Part shown: piece after piece, positions 19,117 to 26,759 of the stretch
Position numbering within the stretch: the first letter of the stretch is position 1
How the letters are laid out: every line of letters starts with the position of its first letter
Source: an uncultured Planctomycetaceae bacterium
Lineage (GTDB): Bacteria; Planctomycetota; Planctomycetia; Gemmatales; Gemmataceae
Direction: 5' to 3'
Length of the DNA: 63,662 bases
NCBI GenBank assembly: GCA_937888715.1
Contig: CALARU010000126.1
Span: forward strand, 1-63,662
The notes under the pieces: model-generated
The model's database searches: none
What the model saw: only the letters and a program-made list of their open reading frames with translations
What the model was told of the DNA's origin: nothing
Program-made: the position numbers and the translations under genes

Positions 19117-19572
19117 TCAGACTCCGATATCTTCGTTCCATAGTGTTGGTTTTTCCAGAATAAATTGCTCCATCATTTCGATGCAGCGGTGATCCTGTAG
19201 AACCATGGTTTTCACATTTCGGCTTTCGAGAAGTTTCTCATCCCCCATGAAGGTTTTGTTTTCCCCGATGATGACCCTTGGGATTTGATAAAGCAGAATT
19301 GCCCCGGTGCACATGGGGCAGGGTGAAAGCGTGGTGTACAAGGTGCATTCGCGATAAACACTCGCAGGCAAGCGGCCTGCGTTTTCCAAGGCATCCATTT
19401 CGCCATGGAGGATTGCACTGCCATTTTGTACCCTGCGATTGTGGCCACGCCCAATGATTTTTCCATCGTGTTCAACTACAGAACCTATTGGGATGCCTCC
19501 TTCAGTGAGCCCTTTTTTTGCTTCATCAATTGCTTCGAGCATGCAGCTTTCTTCAAAGGGTGTAAGTTTCAT
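19117..19572 (-). CDS. Cytosine deaminase of the yeast FCY1 type
   Basis: 151 residues from the ATG at 19572; an in-frame start at 19605 adds 11 residues and is less likely. It is a zinc-dependent deaminase with H56-G-E58 (zinc ligand and catalytic glutamate) and the PCxxC ligands C85 and C88 (SPCPMCTGA). Similarity to fungal cytosine deaminase is obvious by eye over the whole length: EGGIPIGSVV, GRGHNRRVQNGSAILHGE, YTTLSPCPMCTGAI, PRVIIGENKTF, and an ending W-N-E-D-I-G. In yeast, that terminal aspartate helps cover the active site. The reaction is probably cytosine to uracil in pyrimidine salvage. A tRNA adenosine deaminase (TadA) is the alternative but fits less well. Transcribed opposite to both neighbours. 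Confidence 0.88.
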   Translation of the reverse strand: MKLTPFEESCMLEAIDEAKKGLTEGGIPIGSVVEHDGKIIGRGHNRRVQNGSAILHGEMDALENAGRLPASVYRECTLYTTLSPCPMCTGAILLYQIPRVIIGENKTFMGDEKLLESRNVKTMVLQDHRCIEMMEQFILEKPTLWNEDIGV

Positions 19573-19675
19573 GATCGTTTCCTTAGGGGTTTTTATTAGT
19601 TGCATCCCGTTACCACTACTTTATAATGTAATTGGTTTGATTGAGTAATTATCTCCCCTTTTTACAGGACAAAAC

Positions 19676-20569
19676 ATGAATCGTAGAGAGTTTGTTGCTA
19701 GCCTTGCTGCGGCAGGCATTGGTTCCAGCTTTGCATTTGCCTCACAAAAAAAAGAACTGTTTGAAATCTCACTTGCGCAATGGTCGCTTCATAAGGCGAT
19801 CTTTGGCAAGAAAATGGATGCAGGCGATTTCCCTAAAGTTTCCAAGGAAGAGTTTGGTATCAACGCAGTTGAGTATGTCAACCAGTTTTATAAAGACAAG
19901 AAAAAAGATGATGGGTATGTAAAAGAACTTCGCAAAAAGTGCGACGACCTTAATGTAAAAAGCGTTTTGATCATGTGCGATGGCGAAGGCCAGTTGGGTG
20001 ATGCAGATGAAAAGAAACGCAAACTCGCAGTCGAAAATCATTACCGCTGGGTTGAATGGGCCAAGACTCTTGGCTGCCATTCCATTCGGGTGAATGCGGG
20101 CAGCAGCGGTTCCTACGAAGAGCAGATGAATCGTGCCTCGGATGGCTTGCGTATGCTTTCCGAATGGGCAGGGAAAATGCAGATTAATGTGATTGTTGAA
20201 AATCACGGTGGTTTATCAAGCAATGGCGCATGGCTTGCTGCAACCATTAAAAAGGTTGGTCATCCTGGTTGCGGTACACTTCCCGACTTTGGGAATTTCC
20301 GCGTCAGCAAGGATGAAGAATACGATCGGTATAAAGGTGTGTTGGAATTGATGCCCTATGCCAAGGGCGTTAGTGCTAAAACCCACGACTTTGATGCAAA
20401 GGGTAATGAAACCAAAACTGATTATCGCAAGATGATGAAGATTGTTATGGATGCTAATTATCATGGTTTTGTTGGCATTGAATACGAAGGAAGCAAGTTA
20501 AGTGAAGCCGATGGTATTCGAGCAACAAAGAAGTTGTTGGAAACCGTGCGAACAGAATTTGCAAGCTAA
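19676..20569 (+). CDS. Sugar phosphate isomerase/epimerase-like TIM-barrel protein, exported
   Basis: 297 residues. [23 protein letters not shown] is a short twin-arginine-like signal. The body is an AP-endonuclease-2/xylose-isomerase-like TIM barrel: [72 protein letters not shown]. The Glu, His and Asp residues at strand ends fit a divalent metal site. Exported homologues are frequent next to Gfo/Idh/MocA and DUF1080 genes and are thought to handle keto-sugars; that role is inferred here. A strong hairpin terminator follows the stop. Confidence 0.88.
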   Translation: MNRREFVASLAAAGIGSSFAFASQKKELFEISLAQWSLHKAIFGKKMDAGDFPKVSKEEFGINAVEYVNQFYKDKKKDDGYVKELRKKCDDLNVKSVLIMCDGEGQLGDADEKKRKLAVENHYRWVEWAKTLGCHSIRVNAGSSGSYEEQMNRASDGLRMLSEWAGKMQINVIVENHGGLSSNGAWLAATIKKVGHPGCGTLPDFGNFRVSKDEEYDRYKGVLELMPYAKGVSAKTHDFDAKGNETKTDYRKMMKIVMDANYHGFVGIEYEGSKLSEADGIRATKKLLETVRTEFAS

Positions 20570-20583
20570 GATGGTTTGGAAAT

Positions 20584-20624
20584 AAAAGAAGGCTTCCCAG
20601 ATAATATCGGGGAAGCCTTCTTTT
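20584..20624. terminator. Bidirectional intrinsic terminator
   Basis: A 15-bp perfect stem (20584-20598 with 20610-20624; core GAAGGCTTCCC / GGGAAGCCTTC) with an 11-base loop and an A-tract and T-tract on either side. It lies between the convergent stops of the isomerase gene (20569) and the alpha/beta hydrolase gene (20644) and can serve both. Confidence 0.93.
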
Positions 20625-20643
20625 ATTTAAAGTAATGAATTAA

Positions 20644-21888
20644 TTAGTGGACGCCCATAAACCAAAGAGGCAGTGGCTGGATTCTATCTTGGTCGTAGGT
20701 GAACTTAGCAGGGAATCCGATTTGGTTGGCAGGGATATTTGGATTTCCTGTTTTGGGATCCAATGGGCCAAAAAACCAACTGTAGGAGGCATCTTCAATC
20801 CTTTTTCTACTAAAGGTGCGCAAGGTGTTTTCACCTTTTTTTGTCATTAGCATGACATAATTTTTGACAATATCATCGTTGGCTTCCTCTAATAACTTAC
20901 TTCCCACATTCTTAGATTTGTATTTGAATTCGCCTGTAAATTTTTGATCAGGCGAAGTGGAAGATTTTGCTTTCGGATCAGCTTTTTTCTCATCGCGTGT
21001 ATAACCACGCTTTACCCTCTTTAATAAATTCTGGGAAAAATCGTCCCTAGTTTTGTCGTCTGTGCCGGTTACAAATGCCATTTGCACCCTTCGAGTCCTA
21101 GGCATGGTGATATCCTTCAGCCAACTTTGAATTTGAGTGGAATAATTTTTGCCTGCAATGGTTGGACTGATAGAAAGCCAAATTGCTGCAAGTTGCGCAC
21201 TGCCCTCAGCATCTTCTGCTGCATTTGCTTTCAAATATATTTTTTTTGGTCCAACAGGTTTGAGATTTAATATTCCGCCATTTTGGGGTATATCCTCAAC
21301 AGTACAAGAAAGCCTGCGCCATTCGCTTGCCATCCACAGCGCCCCAAGAGTTGCGCCTTCACCTGCACCAATAACAATGATATTTGAACTGTTCGCGTCG
21401 CCATCATCATTTTTAATATCAAGGAAGGACTTGGCTGCAGCGATATCGTTGACAAGGTTTGGATAATAAGCAGTGGTAAATTCACTCGAGTTGATTTTGG
21501 CAGGTTTATTTTGCATTTTGGCGCCCGGCAAAACCAGGTTGTGTGGCTGTAGCCAGAAGTTTGGGGACACGCCAACACTCTTGCCATGCCCACGAAAATC
21601 AAAACTTAATACACTTTGGCCTGCGGCCTGAAGATCAAGCGCTAGTTTTTCCCAACCGTCTTGCGAACTATCGCCGCCTTTACGGTAAGTGAAATCGTGC
21701 AAAAGAATTATGGAAGCGCCATCTTTAGGCTTGGCGCTGGGGTAAAATTTCCCTGAGAGCAATACGCCATCATGAGTCCGAAAATTGATGGGTTCGCTTT
21801 CAGCCTTGGCTGAAGAAGGAACTGCTAACAAAGTCGAAAAGCTGATGAGTAGGGCTAGTGAACCAGCTTTAAATTTAAAGTGTGTCAT
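20644..21888 (-). CDS. Secreted alpha/beta-hydrolase-fold protein with Glu at nucleophile elbow
   Basis: About 414 residues from the ATG at 21888; a TTG at 21912 would add eight residues. A signal peptide ends near SSAKAES. The fold is indicated by NFRTHDGVLLSGKFYP, SIILLHDFTYRKGG, VLSFDFRGHGKS (oxyanion and substrate-loop region) and the strand before the elbow, NIIVIGAGEGATLGAL. In active hydrolases the elbow is G-x-S-x-G; here it is G-A-G-E-G, so the catalytic serine is replaced by glutamate. The protein is therefore either non-hydrolytic or uses different chemistry. The C-terminal 120 residues are lysine-rich and not assigned. It ends against a shared terminator. Confidence 0.8.
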   Translation of the reverse strand: MTHFKFKAGSLALLISFSTLLAVPSSAKAESEPINFRTHDGVLLSGKFYPSAKPKDGASIILLHDFTYRKGGDSSQDGWEKLALDLQAAGQSVLSFDFRGHGKSVGVSPNFWLQPHNLVLPGAKMQNKPAKINSSEFTTAYYPNLVNDIAAAKSFLDIKNDDGDANSSNIIVIGAGEGATLGALWMASEWRRLSCTVEDIPQNGGILNLKPVGPKKIYLKANAAEDAEGSAQLAAIWLSISPTIAGKNYSTQIQSWLKDITMPRTRRVQMAFVTGTDDKTRDDFSQNLLKRVKRGYTRDEKKADPKAKSSTSPDQKFTGEFKYKSKNVGSKLLEEANDDIVKNYVMLMTKKGENTLRTFSRKRIEDASYSWFFGPLDPKTGNPNIPANQIGFPAKFTYDQDRIQPLPLWFMGVH

Positions 21889-21989
21889 GTTTGTAACCTT
21901 GGTAATGGCCAAAATATTATCTACTTAAATATTCCATCTTCCGAAAGAACAGGCAAGAGAAAAGCGGTGTTTTAAAAGGAACTTGCGTA

Positions 21990-22039
21990 AAAAAACCGAT
22001 TATTCGCGAGCGAAGGGGTTTTCGCAGGCGCATAATCGG
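21990..22039 (-). terminator. Intrinsic terminator with long rod-like stem
   Basis: The outer stem CCGATTAT/ATAATCGG spans 21996-22003 and 22032-22039, continued by CGC/GCG and an inner GCGAA/TTCGC stem with small symmetric internal loops. On the minus strand it is followed by six T (21990-21995). It would end transcripts coming from spoVG or from the candidate RNA. Confidence 0.75.
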
Positions 22040-22330
22040 AATTTTAAGAAAGGTTCCCGGCCTTTCCAAAGCTAAACCCAGCCAGAATTCTCTGAAGGAG
22101 ATCATCCTGTTGTTCGTTATTTTCAGGTACGCCATTTCCCAGCAGGGCCAGCCAAACCAAACTGGCAATGATTCTCTTTTAGCAGAAAGAGCCATGAAGT
22201 TGATGCACCCCAAACTTCATGAACATTGCCCGACCCAGACCACTTTTGCTCCACCCTTTCTCAGAAGTGGCATGGGCCCTTTTCGAGTACCTTACCCGAA
22301 CCTCTCCTTGCAACTTGGTGCAAAGGTAAA
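21990..22330 (-). ncRNA. Candidate structured RNA downstream of spoVG (unrecognised family)
   Basis: No convincing gene fills the space between spoVG and the next leftward gene, but the sequence forms a series of nested perfect helices. Outer to inner, with plus-strand coordinates: 22322-22326/22061-22065 and 22315-22318/22066-22069; 22303-22309/22095-22101 (7 bp); 22287-22292/22125-22130 (6 bp); 22275-22280/22144-22149 (6 bp); a side hairpin 22265-22270/22240-22245; 22224-22230/22164-22170 (7 bp). The last encloses two hairpins, 22213-22221/22193-22201 (9 bp) and 22186-22191/22174-22179 (6 bp), as a three-way junction. On the minus strand it ends in a long hairpin followed by six T, which sets the strand. 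Sequence signatures of RNase P, SRP, 6S and tmRNA were looked for and not found. The 5' end is a guess. Confidence 0.5.
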
Positions 22331-22349
22331 TCTATCCAATTAAGGATGA

Positions 22350-22380
22350 GGGGTGCCTGACACTGTACGATTTACTGAAC
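22350..22380. repeat. Possible REP-like motif
   Basis: The segment around GTGCCTGACAC and GTACGATTTACT resembles, from memory, short repeats found scattered in many bacterial genomes. Only one copy was noticed in this window, so repeat status cannot be shown here. Confidence 0.2.
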
Positions 22381-22452
22381 TTAAAAGTTTTTTCGAAGAG
22401 GTTGTTAAAGCAGGGAAAATAGGAATTCGGGGAAGAGTTGTCGGAGTGATTT

Positions 22453-22950
22453 TTAGGTTGGGTCGCCGGTTTGGTAGCCACGAGTTTCTCTCGTTTTTTC
22501 GTCAGCGTAGCTCGCGGGTTCAAAATCATGATCAATGTCTTCATAATTGCAAACATAACCAGGCAATTTAGACTTTTCAACTTCAGCATGGAAAGAACTT
22601 AAGACAGATTGTTGAATGTTTTCCCTGCATTCAGGGTTGATGGGGTGTGCAATGTCTGCATGCATTTTCTGCTTGCCATTAGAGTCGCGTCCCATGCCCC
22701 TAAACTCTGCGAGTTTGCATCCGCATTGGTTGCAGAAACGGGCACGGAGTTGATTTTTGCCTGAACACTTGGTGCAGCGATCCATTAATTTACGGCTCGG
22801 CATAGCCACAAACCAACCCCGGGTGCCTTCAATGATTTTCAAGTCGCGGATGACAAAAGCATTGTCAAAGGTGATGGAGCAGAATGCTTGAAGTTTTTCG
22901 TTGTCGTTACCCGATTCCATGAGTTTGATTCGAACTTCCGTGATTTTCAC
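22453..22950 (-). CDS. spoVG: SpoVG-family RNA/DNA-binding regulator with zinc-ribbon insertion
   Basis: 165 residues, starting at GTG 22950 behind a clear GGAG. The SpoVG core is at the N-terminus (MKITEVRIKLM, AFCSITFDNAFVIRDLKIIEG, GWFVAMPSRK) and resumes after an insertion at HADIAHPINPECR. Between them, C59-x2-C62 and C73-x2-C76 form a rubredoxin-like zinc ribbon that is absent from Firmicute SpoVG (about 85-100 residues), and the C-terminus carries a further acidic tail. SpoVG proteins bind nucleic acids and are reported as post-transcriptional regulators in Firmicutes and spirochetes. The gene follows ispE by 11 bp in one operon, a linkage similar to the ispE...spoVG region of Bacillus. 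The candidate structured RNA lies just downstream. Confidence 0.93.
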   Translation of the reverse strand: MKITEVRIKLMESGNDNEKLQAFCSITFDNAFVIRDLKIIEGTRGWFVAMPSRKLMDRCTKCSGKNQLRARFCNQCGCKLAEFRGMGRDSNGKQKMHADIAHPINPECRENIQQSVLSSFHAEVEKSKLPGYVCNYEDIDHDFEPASYADEKTRETRGYQTGDPT

Positions 22951-22961
22951 AACAACTCTCC

Positions 22962-23879
22962 TTAATTGTCGCAGGATTTTATTGCCTGCCTAGTGATAAA
23001 AGTATGCGCAATAAAGTTCCTAGCAGGGCCATGAATGAGAGATTTTGCGACTTCAAGAGCTCGTTCATCGTGTTCAAAAAGCGCAAAAATTGCAGACCCG
23101 CTACCACATAGTAAGGGCTTTTTAGCCCCGGCCTTTCGTAAGGCTTCGAACAATACCCCAAGTGCAGGCTCTAATTCAAGTGCCGGTTCCTGCAACCTGT
23201 TAAATAACCCATCGTTCACTTTGCTAATTTCTGAACCAACAAATGAGCACTTGGCTTCCGCTTGATCCCTTGGAGAGGTGGGGATTTTTAAATGCGAATA
23301 AACACTTGCTGTGGAGAGACCGAAAACAGGCTTTACAATCAAGATACTTAGATCACATCGAAAAGCAGAAGGCAAGATTTTTTCGCCCCGGCCAGTGCAC
23401 CAAGCTGCCTTCTTTTGAAGGAAAAATGGCACATCACTGCCTAGCTTTGCAGCTTTTTCTTCTAATGTTTTTTCAGTTAGATTCAGCTTCCAGAGTAGAT
23501 TCAAAGCCCTAAGTGTGGCAGCTGCATCTGAAGAACCACCGCCTAATCCTGCCTGCCATGGAATGTGCTTGAATAAACGAATTTCAGCACCCAATGGCTT
23601 TTTGCTTTCTTCCTGCAGCAAGGTTGCAGCACGAACTATCAGATTATCTGGCCCCGTGGATAACTCTTTCGAATCGCACCAGAGCCTGATCGAGCCTGTG
23701 GTATCCTCACGAAATTCTAAAACATCGTGTATCCGCACAGGCACCATGAAGGTACTTAATTCATGATAACCATCGGGGCGCTTGCCTGAAATCTCCAAAT
23801 AGAAATTCAGCTTGGCATTAGCCCAAACCTGCAACCCATTTGTAATAGAAACCATGCGCATTTCAAAAGCTGCTTTCAT
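22962..23879 (-). CDS. ispE: 4-diphosphocytidyl-2-C-methyl-D-erythritol kinase
   Basis: About 305 residues from the ATG at 23879. ATGs at 23861 and 23855 are also plausible because the family usually begins just before the conserved ANAKLNFYLEISGKRPDGYHEL segment. It is a GHMP kinase: the ATP loop is PWQAGLGGGSSDAAATLRALN, with PVFGLSTASVYSHL in the middle and CGSGSAIFAL near the end. It phosphorylates CDP-methylerythritol in the MEP pathway of isoprenoid synthesis in the cytoplasm. It is the first gene of a short operon with spoVG. Confidence 0.95.
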   Translation of the reverse strand: MKAAFEMRMVSITNGLQVWANAKLNFYLEISGKRPDGYHELSTFMVPVRIHDVLEFREDTTGSIRLWCDSKELSTGPDNLIVRAATLLQEESKKPLGAEIRLFKHIPWQAGLGGGSSDAAATLRALNLLWKLNLTEKTLEEKAAKLGSDVPFFLQKKAAWCTGRGEKILPSAFRCDLSILIVKPVFGLSTASVYSHLKIPTSPRDQAEAKCSFVGSEISKVNDGLFNRLQEPALELEPALGVLFEALRKAGAKKPLLCGSGSAIFALFEHDERALEVAKSLIHGPARNFIAHTFITRQAIKSCDN

Positions 23880-24050
23880 CCTTGAAACCAACCACCCAAG
23901 TACTTCGTACCTTTTGCTTTAATTCAAATGGTACATAAATACTTCAAGACCTTATTTCGACTTGTCGAATTTTAGTTCTTAATAAGGAAGTTCGTCAAGA
24001 GGGATACAAGATCCCCCGATCTGTTCTAGATAAAAAAGTTGCTTGGTTTG

Positions 24051-24920
24051 TTACTTAGAGGGAATCATATCCCTGTTTTTTAACCAACCAACCAACCGGT
24101 CTGGCCAACTTGCTGTTTCACCCATCTTTGTTGCAAGCCCCACGCCATGTCTGCCTTTTTCGTAGATGTGAAGCTCTGCAGGAACTTTGTGTTTTTTCAA
24201 AGCAAGGTAGAACAAGATACTGTTTTCAGGCGGAACCCCGGTATCTTCATCCGTGTGAAAAAGAAAAGTCGGCGGGGTTTGTGCGGTTACGCGGGTGTGG
24301 TTGCAAAGGCTTTCTACAAGCTTGGCATCTGCATCTTTGCCCAAAAGATTATTTCTAGAACCCATGTGCGCAAAAGGTGGTTCAAAGGTAATCACTGGAT
24401 AGCAAAGAATCAAAAAATCTGGCCTGCAACTGGCTTTATCGATGGCATCTGCGGCATTGGGGTTGCCAGCATCAAACTGAGTGCCCGCAGTGGATGCAAG
24501 GTGCCCGCCCGCAGAAAAACCCCAGATTCCAATCTTTTTTGAATCCACCCCATAGCTGGTTGCATTCGCCCTTACCGTTCGTATTGCGCGTTGCGCATCC
24601 ATCAAGGGTGCGGGATGTCGATACTTTGGCCCAAGTCTGTATTTAACTACAAATGCAGAAATACCCTGAAGATTAAGGAATTCTGCGATCTCTTTTCCTT
24701 CATGGCCCATTGCCAAACCACCATATCCACCACCAGGGCAAACTACCACCGCGGTGCCGTTTGCTTTTTCCTTAGTAGCCAAATAAATGGTTAGAGAGGG
24801 TTTATCTTTATCTTCGGTACCCATTGCGCCAGGCGCACCATTAGGCCAAAGCGGGATGGTTTGGGGTTCAACATGTGTTGCCAATAGGGCAAAAGTGAGG
24901 AAAGTAGGCAGTGAAATCAT
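24051..24920 (-). CDS. Secreted alpha/beta hydrolase, acetyl-esterase/xylan-esterase-like
   Basis: 289 residues with a short signal (MISLPTFLTFALLATHVEP). It carries the marks of the BD-FAE/acetylesterase group: IPLWPNGAPGAMG at the mature N-terminus, VVVCPGGGYGGLAMGHEG as oxyanion region, WGFSAGGHLAST with the nucleophile serine in G-x-S-x-G, a late aspartate in HTDEDTGVPPEN, and the histidine in KGRHGVGLA. All three triad residues are present, unlike the hydrolase at 20644-21888. The likely role is removal of acetyl or feruloyl groups from plant-type polysaccharides. The gene is alone and divergent from the tmRNA gene. Confidence 0.92.
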   Translation of the reverse strand: MISLPTFLTFALLATHVEPQTIPLWPNGAPGAMGTEDKDKPSLTIYLATKEKANGTAVVVCPGGGYGGLAMGHEGKEIAEFLNLQGISAFVVKYRLGPKYRHPAPLMDAQRAIRTVRANATSYGVDSKKIGIWGFSAGGHLASTAGTQFDAGNPNAADAIDKASCRPDFLILCYPVITFEPPFAHMGSRNNLLGKDADAKLVESLCNHTRVTAQTPPTFLFHTDEDTGVPPENSILFYLALKKHKVPAELHIYEKGRHGVGLATKMGETASWPDRLVGWLKNRDMIPSK

Positions 24921-24980
24921 GATTTTTCCTAAAAAAGAGAGAATAGTTGAAATAATAATACCGTAATTACGAAAAATACT

Positions 24981-25011
24981 ATATCTCGAGAAGTAATTCG
25001 AGAGATATAAT
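24981..25011 (+). promoter_or_regulatory. Putative ssrA promoter with inverted repeat
   Basis: A consensus -10 box, TATAAT, lies at 25006-25011. ATATCTC (24981-24987) and GAGATAT (25002-25008) form a 7-bp inverted repeat covering the -35 region and running into the -10 box. No good -35 hexamer is visible. It sits 28 bp before the mature tmRNA 5' end. Confidence 0.5.
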
Positions 25012-25038
25012 AGGAAGAGATGGTGATTTGTATTTTTC

Positions 25039-25429
25039 GGGGGCGATCCGGTTTCGACCGGGCTTACGGAAATGCAGGTTGCGTGCCGTGGTTGATCAGA
25101 TGGCCACGTAAATATCTGATCAAACTTAACTGCAGAACCGCAGTTTTCTATGGCTGCTTAATAATATAGCAGTCGCGCGTCTGAGAGCTTAGCCAGAGAG
25201 GTTTTAGCGCGCTAGTTAAATCTGGATCGTGGGGGTTAGAAGTCACGCAAGTGGCTGATACTGAGGGCAACCCCTGCTAGACTTTACACTCGGTTAGCTT
25301 GAAGTGGCTTTGCAATTTGAATCCACCAGAGTGAACGCGGCAGAGTAAGACTGCCAAATCAGTTTGCTACGCACGTAGACGCCGGCATGGAAGGGCTTCG
25401 GGACCGGGGTTCAATTCCCCGCGCCTCCA
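25039..25429 (+). ncRNA. ssrA: tmRNA (transfer-messenger RNA)
   Basis: The 5' end GGGGGCGATCCGGTTTCGAC and the 3' tRNA-like end GGGTTCAATTCCCCGCGCCTCC pair as an alanine-tRNA-like acceptor stem of 7 bp that includes the G3-U identity pair. The tag reading frame begins at GCA 25132 and runs to TAA 25159-25161, followed by a second TAA. It encodes AEPQFSMAA, added after the charged alanine. The AA end is the usual protease degron. Encoded bases after the discriminator are CTA, so CCA must be added after transcription. tmRNA with SmpB rescues stalled ribosomes. The tag resembles the AEPQYSLAA type I recall from Gemmata. Confidence 0.97.
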
Positions 25430-25432
25430 CTA

Positions 25433-25468
25433 AACAGAGGGGTCTGGTTATCCAGATCCCTCTGTTTT
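25433..25468 (+). terminator. Intrinsic terminator of ssrA
   Basis: A 15-base stem with one mismatch (ACAGAGGGGTCTGG / CCAGATCCCTCTGT, 25433-25447 with 25452-25466) and a 4-base loop, followed by a T run. It starts four bases after the tmRNA. Confidence 0.93.
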
Positions 25469-25956
25469 CATTTGTGCCAATAACATTTCGTTGCTCCCAT
25501 AATTTCAATTAGAGAGTAATAAATGGTACCGAACATTTCTGAAAATCGATTTCAAACAATAGTTGATCGGGGCCCCAAATTGGCTATTTGCTGCATCTTC
25601 AGGCGGAATGGTGGGGCAACTCAGAACTAAAGGATTAATTTTTCCATTCATTTTTAAACCCAAAGCAAAATCTTACCCGTGAGAAGTCGGTTGAATTGAT
25701 TTAGATCAGCATTGCAAATAGCACTTGTTTTAAAGCTTAAGAGGAGATTTTAAAAGATACAGGGGTTGAGTGTTGAGGTTGATGGTGTTTTAAAATAAGG
25801 GGTCTGGGTTGGCGAGATAAAACCATCCCATTTTAAAATCAGCTGAAAACTATTCTTTACTATTGCTTCCAGCTGAATCAAAGTTATGATACCCGCTTGA
25901 TTACAAGGATGTATGTCTAGGGTTGATTTGAGTTACTGCATGGAGGCAGTTTTATT
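25469..25956. other. Gene-free stretch of 488 bp
   Basis: No open reading frame with family features and no stable long hairpin was seen. It holds AT-rich blocks, two copies of an ATTTTAAAAT-type palindrome near 25790 and 25835, and two CAGCTGAA copies near 25843-25880. A purine-rich GGAGG at 25942 precedes the next start codon. Confidence 0.5.
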
Positions 25957-26736
25957 ATGACTTCATTATTACCTATCGTTGATCAATCATTTGTTGCAGC
26001 AGTCAAGTATCGTTCGTTGGGATTGGATTTCAAAGCCGCAAAACTATTTCGCTCTTTAATGCGCTTTCAGGATCTCCCAAGAGTGATGGCAGAACAAACC
26101 CAGCTTCACTTGGGTGAAATTGCTCTGAATCAAAAACGCTTCAAACAATCAGCACGTCATTTATCCGTAGCCCTCTCCTATAATGAAAATAATGCAACCT
26201 ATCATCTGCTATTAGGTAAGGCGATCGCTGCAGGTGGTAATGGCAATTTGAACCAGGCGATGATTCATTTTAGGGCCTGCCTGAAAAATGACCCAAAAAA
26301 TGTCAAGGCATTAAGATTCTTAGGTGTCAGTCTGATTCATACCAATAAAGCAATAATGGGTCTAAGTTATCTAACCCGGGCCTGCAAATTGCAGCAAAAC
26401 AATCTCGAGCTTTTGAAATTATTGGTAAGGCATCTTCAAGAACAAAACCTTCATGATGAAGCTAGGGCCAGCATAACCAAGGCCTTGTTTCTTAACAACA
26501 ATAACCCAAAATTCAAATGCTTATGGAATAGCTTTTTGTTTCATGAAGCGAGAATCAGTCAACAAAACACCAACGATCCCAGCCTAGAACAAAGACAAGT
26601 AGTCCTGCCATTTCTAAAAATAGTAACCAAGAAAAAGAACCCACCTGCCCAGGGAAGAAACGATAGCCCTGAATCGTTGCCTACGCCCCATGCAAATCGT
26701 TCCAAGTGGAAGAAGAACCAACGCAGGGTGAAGTAA
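25957..26736 (+). CDS. TPR-repeat protein, cytoplasmic
   Basis: 259 residues without a signal peptide or membrane segment. Four to five TPR-like helix pairs are visible: AEQTQLHLGEIALNQKRFKQ, ATYHLLLGKAIAAGGNGNL, VKALRFLGVSLIHTNKAI and LLKLLVRHLQEQNLHDEA, with N-N-N type turns between them. The C-terminal 60 residues are basic and probably disordered, ending RSKWKKNQRRVK. It presumably binds proteins; the basic tail could touch nucleic acid. It has no clear operon partner and is followed by a degenerate repeat region. Confidence 0.75.
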   Translation: MTSLLPIVDQSFVAAVKYRSLGLDFKAAKLFRSLMRFQDLPRVMAEQTQLHLGEIALNQKRFKQSARHLSVALSYNENNATYHLLLGKAIAAGGNGNLNQAMIHFRACLKNDPKNVKALRFLGVSLIHTNKAIMGLSYLTRACKLQQNNLELLKLLVRHLQEQNLHDEARASITKALFLNNNNPKFKCLWNSFLFHEARISQQNTNDPSLEQRQVVLPFLKIVTKKKNPPAQGRNDSPESLPTPHANRSKWKKNQRRVK

Positions 26737-26759
26737 AAACCCAGCGCAGAAGAAGAAGC

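Noticed and set aside
21917-22213. A 98-codon leftward reading frame inside the candidate RNA
   Set aside because: It shows no family resemblance, no signal or domain, crosses the terminator hairpin and overlaps the nested helices; it looks like a chance frame.
21990-22330. RNase P RNA, SRP RNA or 6S RNA as the identity of the structured region
   Set aside because: The GAGGAAAGUCC and AGAUGAAU-type blocks of RNase P and the GGAAGGAAGC-type loop of SRP RNA are absent on either strand, and the branched plan differs from the single long hairpin of 6S.
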